A DNA stretch of 64,000 nt from Clytia hemisphaerica. Its lineage: Eukaryota > Cnidaria > Hydrozoa > Leptothecata > Clytiidae. The position numbers and the translations under genes are program-made. The notes below the pieces were generated by a model. The model did not search any database. It was given only the letters and a program-made list of their open reading frames with translations, and was not told the origin of the DNA. The first letter of the stretch is position 1. Each line of letters begins with the position of its first letter. Of this stretch, positions 20,261-30,641 are shown piece by piece. Location of the stretch: assembly GCA_902728285.1 (NCBI GenBank), contig CACVBU010001004.1, forward strand, positions 39,869 through 103,868. Direction: 5' to 3'.

Positions 20261-21465
20261 TATTCATAGAATTATATTTCACAGGTCTATCGACCTCTAC
20301 GAAATAATTTTAGATTTATAAATTGTCTAATTCTTCATCTGTCGTCCAGTCGTCAGAAGATATGGACAGAAGAGAAGACGTTGTTTTGGTCTTTGTCCTA
20401 GATTTTCGAACTAGGCGAAGGTTTGTTCTAGGGCTTCCTCTTACATGCCAAACGAAATCGTCATTTTTTGAATTCATTTTTTTCGCCTTTTGGCACATAT
20501 CTTTAATGATTTTTCTTTCGTTGATGGTGAAGTCGTCTGTGATGCTAAAGCCACCAATTTCATTGAATCGTTTCAGCTTATGCAGATTTTGCATTATCCG
20601 TTCTTTTTCCTCTATACTTTTTAAGATCAACTTGATTGGACGCCAATGTAGCCCTTTTTGGTTTTGTCCAATGCGATGATGGTGGGAAGGTTTGATATCT
20701 TGAACGCCAATGTTACCTAGTATACCTTCAATATCTATTTTGTCCTGTTCCTGCTGTTCCTCTTTGTTGTCTACCTCTAATTCCACCATTCCGTGTATAA
20801 TAATATTTCGTTTTCTTGATTCGATGTCTCTTTCTTCATTCTTGTTTTCTTGTTGGTGTTCTCTCACTGCTGATTTGAAATTATCCTTGTGTTTCTTAGT
20901 TATTTCAGCGTATGTTTTTTCTGATGTTTTCTCTATGTAATTCGTCGTTTGCTTTATTTCTTCTTTTATAATCTGCTTGGTTTTTATTTCAAAGTCAGCC
21001 ATCTTATTGGTTAAGATGTTTTCGATATCGTTCTTAAGGCTGCGGTTCTTGGCTAGCTGGTTTTTGAGCTTTTTAATGACGTCGTCCTTCTTCTCAATCT
21101 CCCTCTGCATCATATGATACGAGTTCTCACCTATTTTACTCATTAGAGATCGTGTTATCCGCACGCAATTCTGACATAGATATTGTTCGTTATAAGTGTT
21201 GGCAAAAATTTGCAGCTGATAAAGCGGTAATTGTGTGCACTCGTAGTGTACCATGCGGTGGCATTTTCGGCATTTTAGACGGTTTTGGTCATCGTCATCT
21301 GAGCAGGAGGTGGGAGTGCATGTTTGGTTTTGTTTAGCTTCTTCAAATGGTTGTTTTTCTTGCTTTTTGTCGGTTTTTTCCTTCATTGTTTTGATTTTGC
21401 TAAATTTCAACCATTTTTGAAGAACTGCACAAAATGCGTGTTGACTAACTGACGTCAAATAAAAA
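20261..21465 (-). mobile_element. ORF1-only CR1-like element, copy C (intact)
   Basis: Exactly 1205 bp with the same termini as copy B: 3' TATTCATAGAAT at 20261 on the plus strand, 5' GTCAAATAAAAA ending at 21465. It is nested in the TIR element at 20155-22163. It keeps the AGGTC/GACCT stem-loop and ATTCTATG. Flanks beyond both ends are unrelated to copies A and B. Confidence 0.85.
20316..21386 (-). CDS. LINE ORF1-type protein, copy C
   Basis: 356 residues, collinear with the copy B product and differing at about eight positions (for example start MKEKTDKKQ, KKLKNQL, KTKQIIK, GQNQKGL, RKSRTK). All eight PHD zinc ligands, the coiled coil and the RNA-binding C-terminal half are intact. The frame is open upstream of the element boundary to 21536, but I place the start at the ATG homologous to copy B. 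Two independent intact frames imply recent activity or selection on the protein. Confidence 0.85.
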   Translation of the reverse strand: MKEKTDKKQEKQPFEEAKQNQTCTPTSCSDDDDQNRLKCRKCHRMVHYECTQLPLYQLQIFANTYNEQYLCQNCVRITRSLMSKIGENSYHMMQREIEKKDDVIKKLKNQLAKNRSLKNDIENILTNKMADFEIKTKQIIKEEIKQTTNYIEKTSEKTYAEITKKHKDNFKSAVREHQQENKNEERDIESRKRNIIIHGMVELEVDNKEEQQEQDKIDIEGILGNIGVQDIKPSHHHRIGQNQKGLHWRPIKLILKSIEEKERIMQNLHKLKRFNEIGGFSITDDFTINERKIIKDMCQKAKKMNSKNDDFVWHVRGSPRTNLRLVRKSRTKTKTTSSLLSISSDDWTTDEELDNL

Positions 21466-22165
21466 CCTGAGATCAGATTATGGTTGTTTTCTGCCCACCA
21501 CGCTGAAGCTCTAAAGGGATGGGTGAAAACATACAATAGGGCGCCGTATCAGTTTTTGACTTCCTGGCGCACAACAAGATTCTTGTTGTAAAATTTTCCG
21601 CGGGAGGAGTATTTTCCTCAGATATATAATTTTCAAGTGCCTTTAGAGGTTTACCGTGCACGTAAGAAAATTATGAACAGCTGTTATCAGGTTATCTGAC
21701 ACAGAATGTTATAAACAGTCGGTGTATGAACCCTTGTTGACAGACTTTCTGAACTTTGGAAACCCAGGCAAACACACATAATCAACTTACCATAAAAGCT
21801 CTTTCAAAAGCTCTAAAGACTTTCAAAACTACTAAAAACCACATCAAAACATTAGCCACATGTATTTAGATACCCAGCCAACAGCCATTTTGTTTCTAAA
21901 ATGAATCTATGTTTTCATTTTCATTTGTTTTCCTTTTTTTCTGCAGAGTCAGCTTTTCCATAAATTATGCGCACGCATCGAAATTATCAAAATGCGCGCG
22001 AAAGTACTGCTAAGTAATACGCCGAAAGCTGGCCAATCAGGCCGAACCTGCATTGCAGGGAAAAATCTCCCTGCAGGCGAGTTACCTGCGCCAAGCGTTA
22101 AACAAGCAGCAAAAATATCATAAACTAGACTGTGAACAAAGTTTAACGCTTGGATTCCCAGGCTA

Positions 22166-22910
22166 AGTGTATTTTTGAAAAACAACCATCATAAGCGCGT
22201 TGTATTTAATGGTGAACACACATGTTTAAAAAAGCTTTTTTATACAGATTTTTAAAACGCAAATAAAATTATTATAGCATTCGAATTTCGGAAAACAGTA
22301 CATATTTGAAGTTTCCATTAAATTTCGCGTTTTTTGATGTATATATGATCAAGGTAATTATTAAAACATAAGTACTAATTTGTGGAAAAATGCAAGAATT
22401 CTCCAATTTTTAAGTGAATTCTTGAATTGCATGAGTAATCTTTCTAATTGGGCATTGAAAATTTGCCATTATCTTAAACCCATGTTTTGTAATGTGTTTT
22501 CAATAATTCGCATAGAAAAGTCTTAATAGATGAAAAGTTTTGGTGCTCAAAGTTGACTAAAATACGGACTAAAATTCCATTTTTATACTGACGTAAGCCT
22601 TTATAGCATAACAATTCCATTGTTTGGAGCCGATAAAACCTTTGCGAATTGTTAAAATAAATACACTACCTTTTGTTGAAAGCGAAATTTTCCGAGAGAC
22701 TTTAATACTATCCCCATGCAATAACGATTTAAAGGTAATTTGGTAGCATTTCGTTGCTGATAAGATTTTACAGACCAATTTTCCAGATCTCTTTTTGACG
22801 TAACGAGCAAACAATTTTTCAATATATAATAGAACTATAGAGTCGAATGGAACCTATAGGATATAAAAGACCTATTTAATTAAATTAAAAGAGTACCAAA
22901 TGTTCAATAG
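22166..22910. other. Non-coding, no gene seen
   Basis: AT-rich sequence without a supported gene or repeat. Confidence 0.45.
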
Positions 22911-23560
22911 ATATAACTAGACGGTCCCCGTCGTCGCAAACGCTGGTTTATCTTGCGCATCAAAAGCCCTTAGGATTATAAAGATGGTATTGTTGATGCT
23001 CTCTAACTTTATTTTTAAGGGGAATTTGAATTAGTTTTCATCAACCACGCGAGTATATCGAGAAGTTGGAAGATTTCTCGTAAATATTTTTCTATGCTTC
23101 AAATTGAATGTGAGAATATGACTTGAAATCTTCACCATAAAATTAGCTTAGTAAACAGTAAATTGTCAATTATGAGAGTTTCTTCCGGAAGTTTGAAGGC
23201 GATTTCAATTTAATCAAAAACGTGATTTTTGAATAATTGACGTCAGAATTATTTTCGTTAAAAAGTCACTGTAGGGGCTTCATCGATTCGAATGTCAAAT
23301 CCTTTTTTGGACGGGGGTTTTATCGGAATGTAGTGCTAATTTTCGCGCTCAATCATAGATGTAAATTAAATTTTAAACACAAAATTAAAACCACGACGTA
23401 TCATCAACTACTTTTTCGAAAGACAATATGATTTTTTGTCTTAAAACTGCAGGAAATCCCTCTTTCATACTGGAATCAAACCCCTGGCAAAATTTGAGAA
23501 TAACAGCTCAGCTACCATCTAGCGTTACACACATTTTTCATAAACTACCGCCGAGTAGAG
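22911..23560 (+). repeat. Dispersed repeat, CTAGACGGTCCCCGTCGTCG start
   Basis: ATAACTAGACGGTCCCCGTC followed by GTCGCAAACGC matches 15272-15302. Further in, ATAATTGACGTCAGAATTAT and a TCTAGCGTTACACACATTTT stretch parallel 17040-17240. It belongs to the same wider group as the GGTACCCGGCGTCGCAC repeat (27413, 43668). The class is unknown and no protein is visible. Confidence 0.55.
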
Positions 23561-23864
23561 TGTTGTTGAACACATCAAAAGCCCTTTTGGATGGTGTGGG
23601 AAGGTAATAAGCTTGAATTCTAAGCCCAAAGACCGAAATATTATCACTTATAACTGATTGAAAACCGTTGAAAGACATTACAAATACTGTAGCAAAGAAA
23701 ATAACGAAACGAGAAGAAAACCGAATAAACAAACAAGTTGTGAGAGAATTTGAAGCTATCAAGAATGCGTCCGCTATAAACAGGTATTTACATTTTGCTA
23801 TTTCCTTTTAAAAGTTTGTTATTTTCGGCTCAACCCGGAAATTCTAAGGTATGATACATCGATC

Positions 23865-24031
23865 ACACCCCTGTCTTGGTGTTTTTATCCTCGCGTTTAT
23901 CGGGCTTGAAAATTCGCTGGGATGGAACATTATTAAATCTTGATTGAGGAGAATGTTCTAAATAAAAATGTCCAGAATTGTGTCTAACTTTGACCATCGG
24001 AGCTGCTCTGACCGGGTTGAGATAGGGGTGT
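23865..24031. mobile_element. Small MITE, TIR ACACCCCTGTCT
   Basis: ACACCCCTGTCT (23865-23876) is inverted at 24020-24031 as AGATAGGGGTGT (one mismatch). It shares termini with the element at 10949-11085. Confidence 0.5.
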
Positions 24032-24477
24032 TCTATCGGATAACTTAAGCTTTGAAAGTTTGACGTTTGAGATCTTTATCAGACACACGATAGTTTAATA
24101 TAGATTCTGAGATAAAACCTTATAAGTTTGGTCCAGTAGTTGTGAAGTTAACCGTCAAAAAGGTGTAAAAAGAGTCCACAAATCATCCATATTTAATTTT
24201 CAAAACAAAGGTCTGGGCTTGGATGAACTTTTAATGATTTGTAACATACAAGAGAGATAAAAGTGAGTGAGTTTTTGGTCAAATCAAGTCAAATTGCAAG
24301 TAAAATGTATATTATATCAAAGAGAATATAAAAACAAGTTGGAGAGAGTACGAAAAAAATCCTATTTTTCGATGTGTTGGACCGTAATAATAGCTATTTA
24401 TTTGCGCTCTATTATGAGCGGACCAATCAGCGTGCGTTATTTCGGTTTGTTAATTTTAGGAAAAATAAGAGAAAACA

Positions 24478-24981
24478 ATGGATAAAAGAAACGTGCATTG
24501 CACGGACAGACCAGACGAGGTGATTTTGAAAGCAACATAGCGGATATTTTCGAAGTAGAAACAGAGTATTTGGGGCTTGAAGAAATAGATTTTGGTGAGG
24601 ATATACCCATTGTTGGTGATATTTTTCCTGCAGATGATATCGATTCAGATGTAATTGTAGAAGAGAATAAACTTTATGAACATGGTGAGAATGATAATGA
24701 TGAAAACATAGATTTTCAAATACCCACCATAGTATCTGTGGATGAAGATGGTGTTGAGAATGTGAAGGAAGAAAGCTTTGATGAAGATACCACTTCAACT
24801 AATGAAGCCAAAAAGAAGTACCCTAAAAGAGCTCAAAAAAACAAACCAAACCACACGACTGTGCACCAGCTAACTCCCACATCAACAACATCAGAAGACA
24901 ACAACAACAAGATTTTGATTTGTCGAATCTGCTCAAAAATATATCAACGTAAATACGCCTTTTTGAAGCACCAAGCTGGCT
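24478..24981 (+). CDS. Exon 1 of C2HC zinc-finger gene
   Basis: The main frame (from about 24486) encodes an acidic region (GDFESNIADIFEVETEYLGL.., IDSDVIVEENKL..), a basic KKKYPKRAQKNKP stretch, and a C-terminal zinc finger, ICRICSKIYQRKYAFLKHQA followed by GC (C-x2-C-x12-H-x4-C). A strong donor, GGCT|GTAAGT, splits the last Cys codon. An ATG at 24478 (MDKRNVHCTDRPDE) is one frame off, so a single-base indel near 24530 may separate the true start from the rest. I recall the N-terminal finger plus the C-terminal part at 28.4-29.3 kb as one uncharacterised multi-copy cnidarian family. That is unverified. Confidence 0.55.
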
Positions 24982-25318
24982 GTAAGTAACTATATTATTA
25001 AATTCAACTTTTTCTTATATTACTGTTAATGAATCTAAAAAGATTGAATATATGAACTCTCTTTCAAATCATTTATGGCTGACCTAAAAACTGACCTACT
25101 AAAAATGGACAAAAATGGACAAAAACAGGCCTAAATTCTCCATTTTTGCTGACCTGCTTCCGATAGATTCACAAGGCTGCCTCTAATGTCTAAAGGAAGA
25201 TACAGTTTTTCAAAGAATTAGAAAATTTACAACGAGGCTTTTCAAAATAAATGTTGCTTTTTTTAGCTCAAAATTTGTTTTTACGACATTTCACATAGTC
25301 AATAATTTATTTATTCAG

Positions 25319-25407
25319 GTGTTGCAAAAGAATTGGCGGCAGATGATGTTGTTGTTGATGAAAATGCAAAACATACCGTGATCAAAGATAAAGCTGATGA
25401 GTTGTGA
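25319..25407 (+). CDS. Possible alternative terminal exon 2a
   Basis: Acceptor TTTATTTATTCAG|GT joins exon 1 in phase, restores the zinc-ligand codon as TGT (Cys), and adds 28 residues (VAKELAADDVVVDENAKHTV..) before TGA. An ATTAAA signal follows at about 25443. It is therefore a candidate early-terminating isoform. RNA evidence would be needed. Confidence 0.4.
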
Positions 25408-25693
25408 CAATTTTGTCTAAACAAATTGTAAATGTACTGTTAAATTAAACCTGGCAACTAACCCGTAGGTTAAAAACCAACATTGCCACCCCTTTACTTT
25501 ATTAATAACATTGAGTTATCGGCAATAACTTATATCGGCGTACTGGCTATGGGAAAGTTGTCAGGTGTCAGGCTTTATCATTGATCATTTATAGTATCGT
25601 CGGAGACATCTACATTTTTTCTATAAAGCAGTATTTTCTATAATTCAATACATTTCAAAATTTTATGCAGTGCAATATATTTTGAATGTCTTA

Positions 25694-26932
25694 GGGAGCG
25701 TCTCCTTTTAAACGAAAATGAAACGAATGCTTCTTTTATGTTTCGTTTAGCTTTCGTTTCGAATACATTCAGATAATGATGTCTGATTAACTTTAATTAC
25801 TGAAGAAAAGAAGATAATTGAACTGAAAAAAGATAATATGTGACCCCCCAAGCGATTTGGAGTACATTAAAAATGAGACCGGTCTTGGTGCGGACAGATC
25901 GATAAAATGTGCGGCAAAAAAGCGGCGAAACGATTTACCGTGCGGTAAAATGATACCAAAAAAATCATCGAAAAATCTTTTCTAAAAATCCATTCAAACG
26001 CACTCGATCGGTCACTAAAGAGCACCATTTGAATAGGTGCGGTATTCAGTGCGGTCATGGTGCGGACATTTTGCCGTTCGAAACGTTTGCCGGCAAACGA
26101 GAAATCATAACAAACAGCATACATTTTACGGAAGGGTTTTTTACATGACTGTTCGCCGATTTTATAACGTTCGGCAAAATAAATAAAGTTGAACTCAAGA
26201 ATTCACATGTGAGCATCGAACATCGAACATCGCAAGTTCTTTTTGTGTGTCCAGAAACAAGTTGTTGTTTTGCTTGCTTGAACTCGAGGCTGAAATTCTT
26301 ACGGCAACCGAAAAAATATAAACAAACGGCGGGGACCGCACCATCGTCTGCTTTAGTCGGCGGGGACCGCACCATCGTCCGCTTTAGTCGGCGTTTTGTA
26401 CGCACGGACCATACGGTACTGTGCGGTCTTCTGGCCGCTTTTTTCAACTTTCACACGCACAATTAACCAGTCGGAAAGCGGCACGAGTACGACCGCACCA
26501 AGACCGGTCTCGTTTTTAATGTACTCCAAATCGTTTGGAGGGTCACATATTTTGAAACGAATGGTGAAAGGAAATAAATCTTTTCTCTGGATTTCATATA
26601 ATTTTCATGTCATCCAAAACTTTTAGCAATAGTGTCATTTTGTTACTACAACAATAGATAGTTCTTACTTCCTCAAAATGCGTAATATTTTTTTCGATGT
26701 TTAAAGGGATTCAGTTTCTGAAGTATCTTGCTTTCAAGCTTGACAAGTTTTCTGATATCTTTTGCCCCCGATTTAAGAATTATTTTAAACCTGGTTCTGA
26801 TAAAACATAAAAATTATGATAGAAGGCTGCGAAGGTACTTTCCGACATAACAACCCGAAACACTTTGCAAATTACTTCATTATAATTCATATTTGAAATG
26901 AAAAAATTGAAACAATATTTGGAGACGCTCCC
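25694..26932. mobile_element. Outer TIR element with TTA duplication (Harbinger-like)
   Basis: GGGAGCGTCTCC (25694-25705) is inverted at 26921-26932. TTA flanks both sides (25691-25693 and 26933-26935), the target length and composition of PIF/Harbinger elements. Excluding the nested element it is about 525 bp. There is no coding frame. It lies in the intron between exons 1/2a and 2b of the C2HC gene. Confidence 0.65.
25836..26549. mobile_element. Inner TIR element with ~60 bp TIRs
   Basis: ATATGTGACC at 25836 begins an inverted repeat that includes GATTTGGAGTACATTAAAAA and GAGACCGGTCTTGGTGCGG. It is matched at 26490-26549 with few mismatches. The interior is GC-rich with repeated GTGCGG, plus a tandem duplication of GGGGACCGCACCATCGTC at 26328-26390. 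It has no transposase. It is nested in 25694-26932. Confidence 0.75.
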
Positions 26933-26995
26933 TTACCAACTTTGAGAAATATCTAGTATTCATGCAAAATATGTAACTGATAAGTTTACAATTAC

Positions 26996-27223
26996 TTAGG
27001 TGCCAAATAAACAGAGGGTTGGAAAAATTTTAATAAAAGGGGGGACCTAATTGCCGGGGGGTTCGATATAATACTTCTGAAAACCCCATCAAAATAAGGG
27101 ACCTTCCCTTTGACAGTTGAAAGTATTTCAAAAACTAATAAACGGGGGGTCTTATAAGGTCCGGCGGGTTGGAAAAAATCTAAAAATTAACAAACGGATG
27201 GGGGGGGTTTATTTGGCACCTAA
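26996..27223. mobile_element. ~228 bp MITE, TIR GGTGCCAAATAAAC
   Basis: TTAGGTGCCAAATAAAC at 26996-27012 is the exact inverse of 27207-27223, with TA at each end. The interior has G-rich runs (ACGGGGGG, GGGGGGG). It lies about 57 bp upstream of the exon 2b acceptor. Confidence 0.65.
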
Positions 27224-27279
27224 GAGTATGTCTTACAGAAGCTTTAGTGTTCAGTGATTATGTATATTTTTCTTTTTAG

Positions 27280-27412
27280 CTTTAGAAGCAGAAGGGATAC
27301 GTCTCGTCGAAGAATCTTTGAAATGTGTAAAGAATGATAAAGACCTCCAAGATGATGAGCCAAGCAAAACCGTGTCCAAGGCAGAAATGATGCTATCAAT
27401 AGATTAAAGTGA
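27280..27412 (+). pseudogene. Exon 2b of C2HC gene, left of repeat insertion
   Basis: Acceptor TTTTTCTTTTTAG|C joins exon 1 in phase. The split codon becomes TCT (Ser) and the frame continues LEAEGIRLVEESLKCVKNDK and ..KAEMMLSID. An in-frame TAA at 27405 follows. Beyond that, removing the repeat at 27413-28428 makes the frame run on into 28429 (..SDSSYFCTKMYLYVKFHKQM). The TAA is therefore a nonsense change or error inside what was a longer exon. Confidence 0.5.
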
Positions 27413-28428
27413 ACTAGCCGGTACCCGGCGTCGCACGCCGGTTAAGCTGTAGCTGAACGCACTAAAAGTCCTTTGGATGTTGAAGCTGGCTTAAAAAAGC
27501 GATCAAATAAAAAAAAGAAATCTGTACAACGTTTAACTCTAACCTTCCCCGGGTGTCTTATCTTTTAACCATATTTGGATCGTTTACTGCCCCCCTCCCG
27601 AGACATAAAGCCCTAGTCCCCCCCCCCGGGAAAATGACGTACACACTTTTTAGCAGTAACGACCAATGAAGTATAAGCCCGAAGGGCTAGAAGTCAATCT
27701 CCTTGGTAGGATTTGAAGCCAACAAATCCTACCAAAGTAGCGCGGCCTTGAGCGGCTCGCCTGGTTTTTACACAAATGACAGATTAATACTATAAAATTT
27801 ACCTCTAAATTTCGAAAAAAATATCAATCGTAAACAAAGGAATTGCTAGATTCAATCTGTCGTCAAAAATGCGGCGCATTTTTTAAGCTTCACTTTTTCT
27901 TGCCTGAGAAAGGTTAGAGATTGAACTTTAGCCCTTCGGGCTTTAAACTCAATGGTAACGACGGCTTGAATATTTTTATAAGAAAAAAGAAGTGAACTGA
28001 TTTTTTCTTATGCTTTATATCGCCCTTTGAATGCTGTTGTTGTCCACAAACCTTTTTATGTTTTGATTTACTTTTGAAATATTCTTTTCTATGAAATGAA
28101 ATTGTTTTGTTTTGAAAAGAATTCGAATGTCATTAATAAATACGATCGTTAAATACATTCGAAAACATTTAAAACAAAAGAAGAGAGAAAAAGGCAAGTC
28201 TGGGCAGAAGTTAAAATTACTAAATGTAGATGGGCCTTAAATTTCAAAACAAAGGCTTAATAAAGTCTAAACCAAGCTCTATCCGATCTTTTGCAAATGG
28301 CGCGAATCCAATAAAACAAATTTGTGGAGCAAGAGACTAAAAGTCATAATTTTAAAACACAAACAAAGCGAAAACGAAAGTAGAAAACACAGACAAACAC
28401 ACATACAGACTACCACTATTAATATATA
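27413..28428 (+). mobile_element. Dispersed ~1 kb repeat, ACTAGCCGGTACCCGGCG..CTATTAATATAT
   Basis: It shares both ends and about 250 bp at each side with 43668-45187 (and its palindromic mirror 58121-59644). The start is ACTAGCCGGTACCCGGCGTC followed by GCACGCC. The end has ATTATGACTTTTAGTC-type sequence in inverse and CTATTAATATAT. It is flanked by GA on both sides (a possible 2 bp duplication). No protein is encoded and there are no long TIRs. I cannot name the class. It is inserted within a coding exon. Confidence 0.65.
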
Positions 28429-29338
28429 GATTCAAGCTACTTCTGTACTAAAATGTATCTATACGTGAAGTTTCACAAGCAGATGAAAGCCGACTACCTC
28501 TCGGCTAAGTTTCACAGTATGGCTCTTGATGATGGAAATGAATGACAATCCATTTTTTCAATTAATTGAGAAATTTTTCCCTGATGTACAACCCTCTTCA
28601 ATGTGCCATGTTTACCAGTATTTTTTTAAACACTTTTTACAAAAGACTTTAGCCTTTTGTATAAAGCCGAATGATGAAATGATAGACATTAGAAAAATTG
28701 CAATGACTCAAGACGAGAAATCTACCCTCAGATACGTTGCAGGATTCCTCATTTTCTCCCTGAAGAGAAAATTAAAATAACATCATCCCAAGCCAAAGCA
28801 GTCCTTGCTCTCTTGGAGCAATTGGCTTCAAAAATGACGATGGCCTCGGCGATCAAATTACTTTGAATGATTTCACCTGTCATTGGGTGGACCAAATCAA
28901 CAGAGGAGAACTTATGAAGATAACCGATGATTTTTATGCCTTTGTAAAATTAATGGAAAATTTGGCAAGAGTTGTTTTGATATGCTTATTCGATACTGTG
29001 GCAATGAAAATTGTTATTGGAGATTTAAGAAATACGTTTTGCTACAAGAAAAATGGGATTCCTTAACCATTGGATCGAGCGTTAGCACATCAAATTCTAT
29101 CAGCCATTTTTTTAAATGGGCGAATTTAAGAATGCATGCTTTTATAAGACACTGGCTGGAACTACGTAGGAATGAACTATTCAAAAAGGGTGAGGAAGTT
29201 ACTGAGAAAGCTGCTCCAGCAATGCGAAAGGCTTTGAAAGTCAAAAGAAGATTGAAGTTGGGACATCAGACAACACCCATTAAAGATAAAACATCATCAG
29301 CAAAACTTGCTGCAAGAAAAACCCATGAAAAATATTAA
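28429..29338 (+). pseudogene. C-terminal exon of the C2HC gene family, frame broken
   Basis: Successive frames carry convincing protein: YLYVKFHKQMKADYLSAKFH, then DEKSTLRYVAGFLIFSLKRK, then FTCHWVDQINRGELMKITDD, then FFKWANLRMHAFIRHWLELR and a lysine-rich tail ending KTHEKY. At least three one-base shifts (about 28540, 28780-28850 and 28985) separate them. The pieces are collinear and complement each other, so this is one coding region with indels, not several genes. I recall LRYVAGF and CHWVDQINRG as motifs of an uncharacterised repetitive family, unverified. Confidence 0.55.
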
Positions 29339-30089
29339 AAAACTGTAGCTGCCAAAAAAGAAAAATAATTTGTGATTTTAATTTATGTTAACGATTTTAT
29401 TTTTCATTTTTTATATCTTTTTCTTGATTTTAAGGTGAAAACTATTAATTTTTGTACTATAAACAAACAAATTTTAGTTAGGCATCAAATTCTTTATATT
29501 GAATACTGTATAATTCTATATATCAAGACCCCATTTTGATGAAGAAAAAAAACAAGTAAATCAGTGCACAAAAACCTGACATACCTTTTAGAAGAAAGAA
29601 ATAAAAAAATTAAAAACAAAAGGAATACACAAGACACAAAAGGAAGTGATAAACTGAAGACCGAAGTCGAATATCAGCTGCGGTACCACAAGTAAGCATC
29701 TCCTGCCACCCTAGAGTCACCCGTCAGCTTAACAAGAAGAAAGAAATTAAAGGGATAATCCAATACTAGAACAAAAGACGCTAGCAAATAAACTTGTTTC
29801 ATTTTATCCAGCAAACTTAAAAACGATTCACGGAAAGTTTGTGCGGGAATTGCGAGAGAAATGAAGTTGAGATAGACTAGCACCAGAAGCTTCGAAGCTT
29901 TCAAAATGGAAGCGAAATAATTTGATCAGTGAAATGTTTTTATTTTTACCACTGATTAATTATACTTTTAGGTGTCTATAACATGTTAATATTATCAAAA
30001 TCATAAAGTGTTTTTATTCAACTATCTTTGTGCAAAGTTTCAATGTTTATTTTTCTATGATGCTGAAGATACAAGAAGATTTTTAATGT
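29339..30089. other. Non-coding 3' flank
   Basis: AT-rich, with no supported feature. Confidence 0.45.
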
Positions 30090-30094
30090 CAAGG

Positions 30095-30259
30095 CAGGGC
30101 CGGCGAATCAATTTTGAAAGTGGAGGGGCCAAATAGTAAGTGTCTAAGGAGGCGCCACCATGGCCACCAATTTTTTTTTTCTTAGCAAAAAAGTGGGGGG
30201 GCCATGGCCCCCCCCGGCCCCCCCCCCCCCCCCCCCCCTTTCGCGTTTCGCCGGCCCTG
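30095..30259. mobile_element. Short GC-rich MITE, TIR CAGGGCCGGCGAA
   Basis: CAGGGCCGGCGAA at 30095 is inverted at about 30247-30259, and CAAGG flanks both sides (30090-30094 and 30260-30264). The CAGGG..CCCTG termini recall hAT elements, but the visible duplication is 5 bp rather than 8. The interior has a long C run (about 30201-30239) prone to length error. Confidence 0.6.
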
Positions 30260-30378
30260 CAAGGTTGAATTCTTTTGCTAACCAATTTATACAGAACTAT
30301 ATCTTCTCTTGCTTCTTTCAGTTAAATAACAATGTAGTCAATTTTGAACACTCAAGAGGAGAAAGAGATTTTTATTTT

Positions 30379-30520
30379 CTTTCGAAAGTGTGCATATGGA
30401 TCTGAGAAGTAAAATGAAACTCATCAACAAGACAAGAAAGACTTGTTCATCTCTCGAAAGTGTTTGTATATGGATCTGAGAAGTGAATGAAACTCATCAA
30501 GACAAGAAAGCCTCGTTCAA
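30379..30520. repeat. ~72 bp tandem duplication
   Basis: CTTTCGAAAGTGTGCATATG followed by GATCTGAGAAGT..ATGAAACTCATCAA and AAGACAAGAAAG occurs twice, near 30379 and 30456. There is no coding function. Confidence 0.7.
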
Positions 30521-30641
30521 AGAAGATTTTCATGGTTTGTACTTCAAAATATGGGACATTTTTGTTCATCCAATGACTTGAAAAATCAACTCCAGAGACT
30601 GTAGTCTACATAACTTTAGAATACTTCGAAAGAATCATGGA

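Larger units (their letters stand above)
20155..22163. mobile_element. TIR element flanked by TA, containing ORF1 copy C
   Basis: GCCTGGGAATCCAAGC at 20155-20170 is the exact reverse complement of 22148-22163, with TA on both outer sides (20153-20154, 22164-22165). A subterminal hairpin, CCAAGCGTTAAAC..GTTTAACGCTTGG, occupies about 22093-22153. Without the 1205 bp ORF1 insertion it would be about 800 bp. No transposase is seen. TA target suggests Tc1/mariner or a similar group. Confidence 0.65.

Noticed and set aside
25319-25407. C-terminal ADEL of exon 2a as an ER-retention signal
   Set aside because: No signal peptide and a nuclear-type zinc finger upstream; a four-residue match is easily chance.
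30201-30239. Long C run as a biological feature
   Set aside because: Homopolymer inside a MITE; its length is unreliable in this type of assembly.
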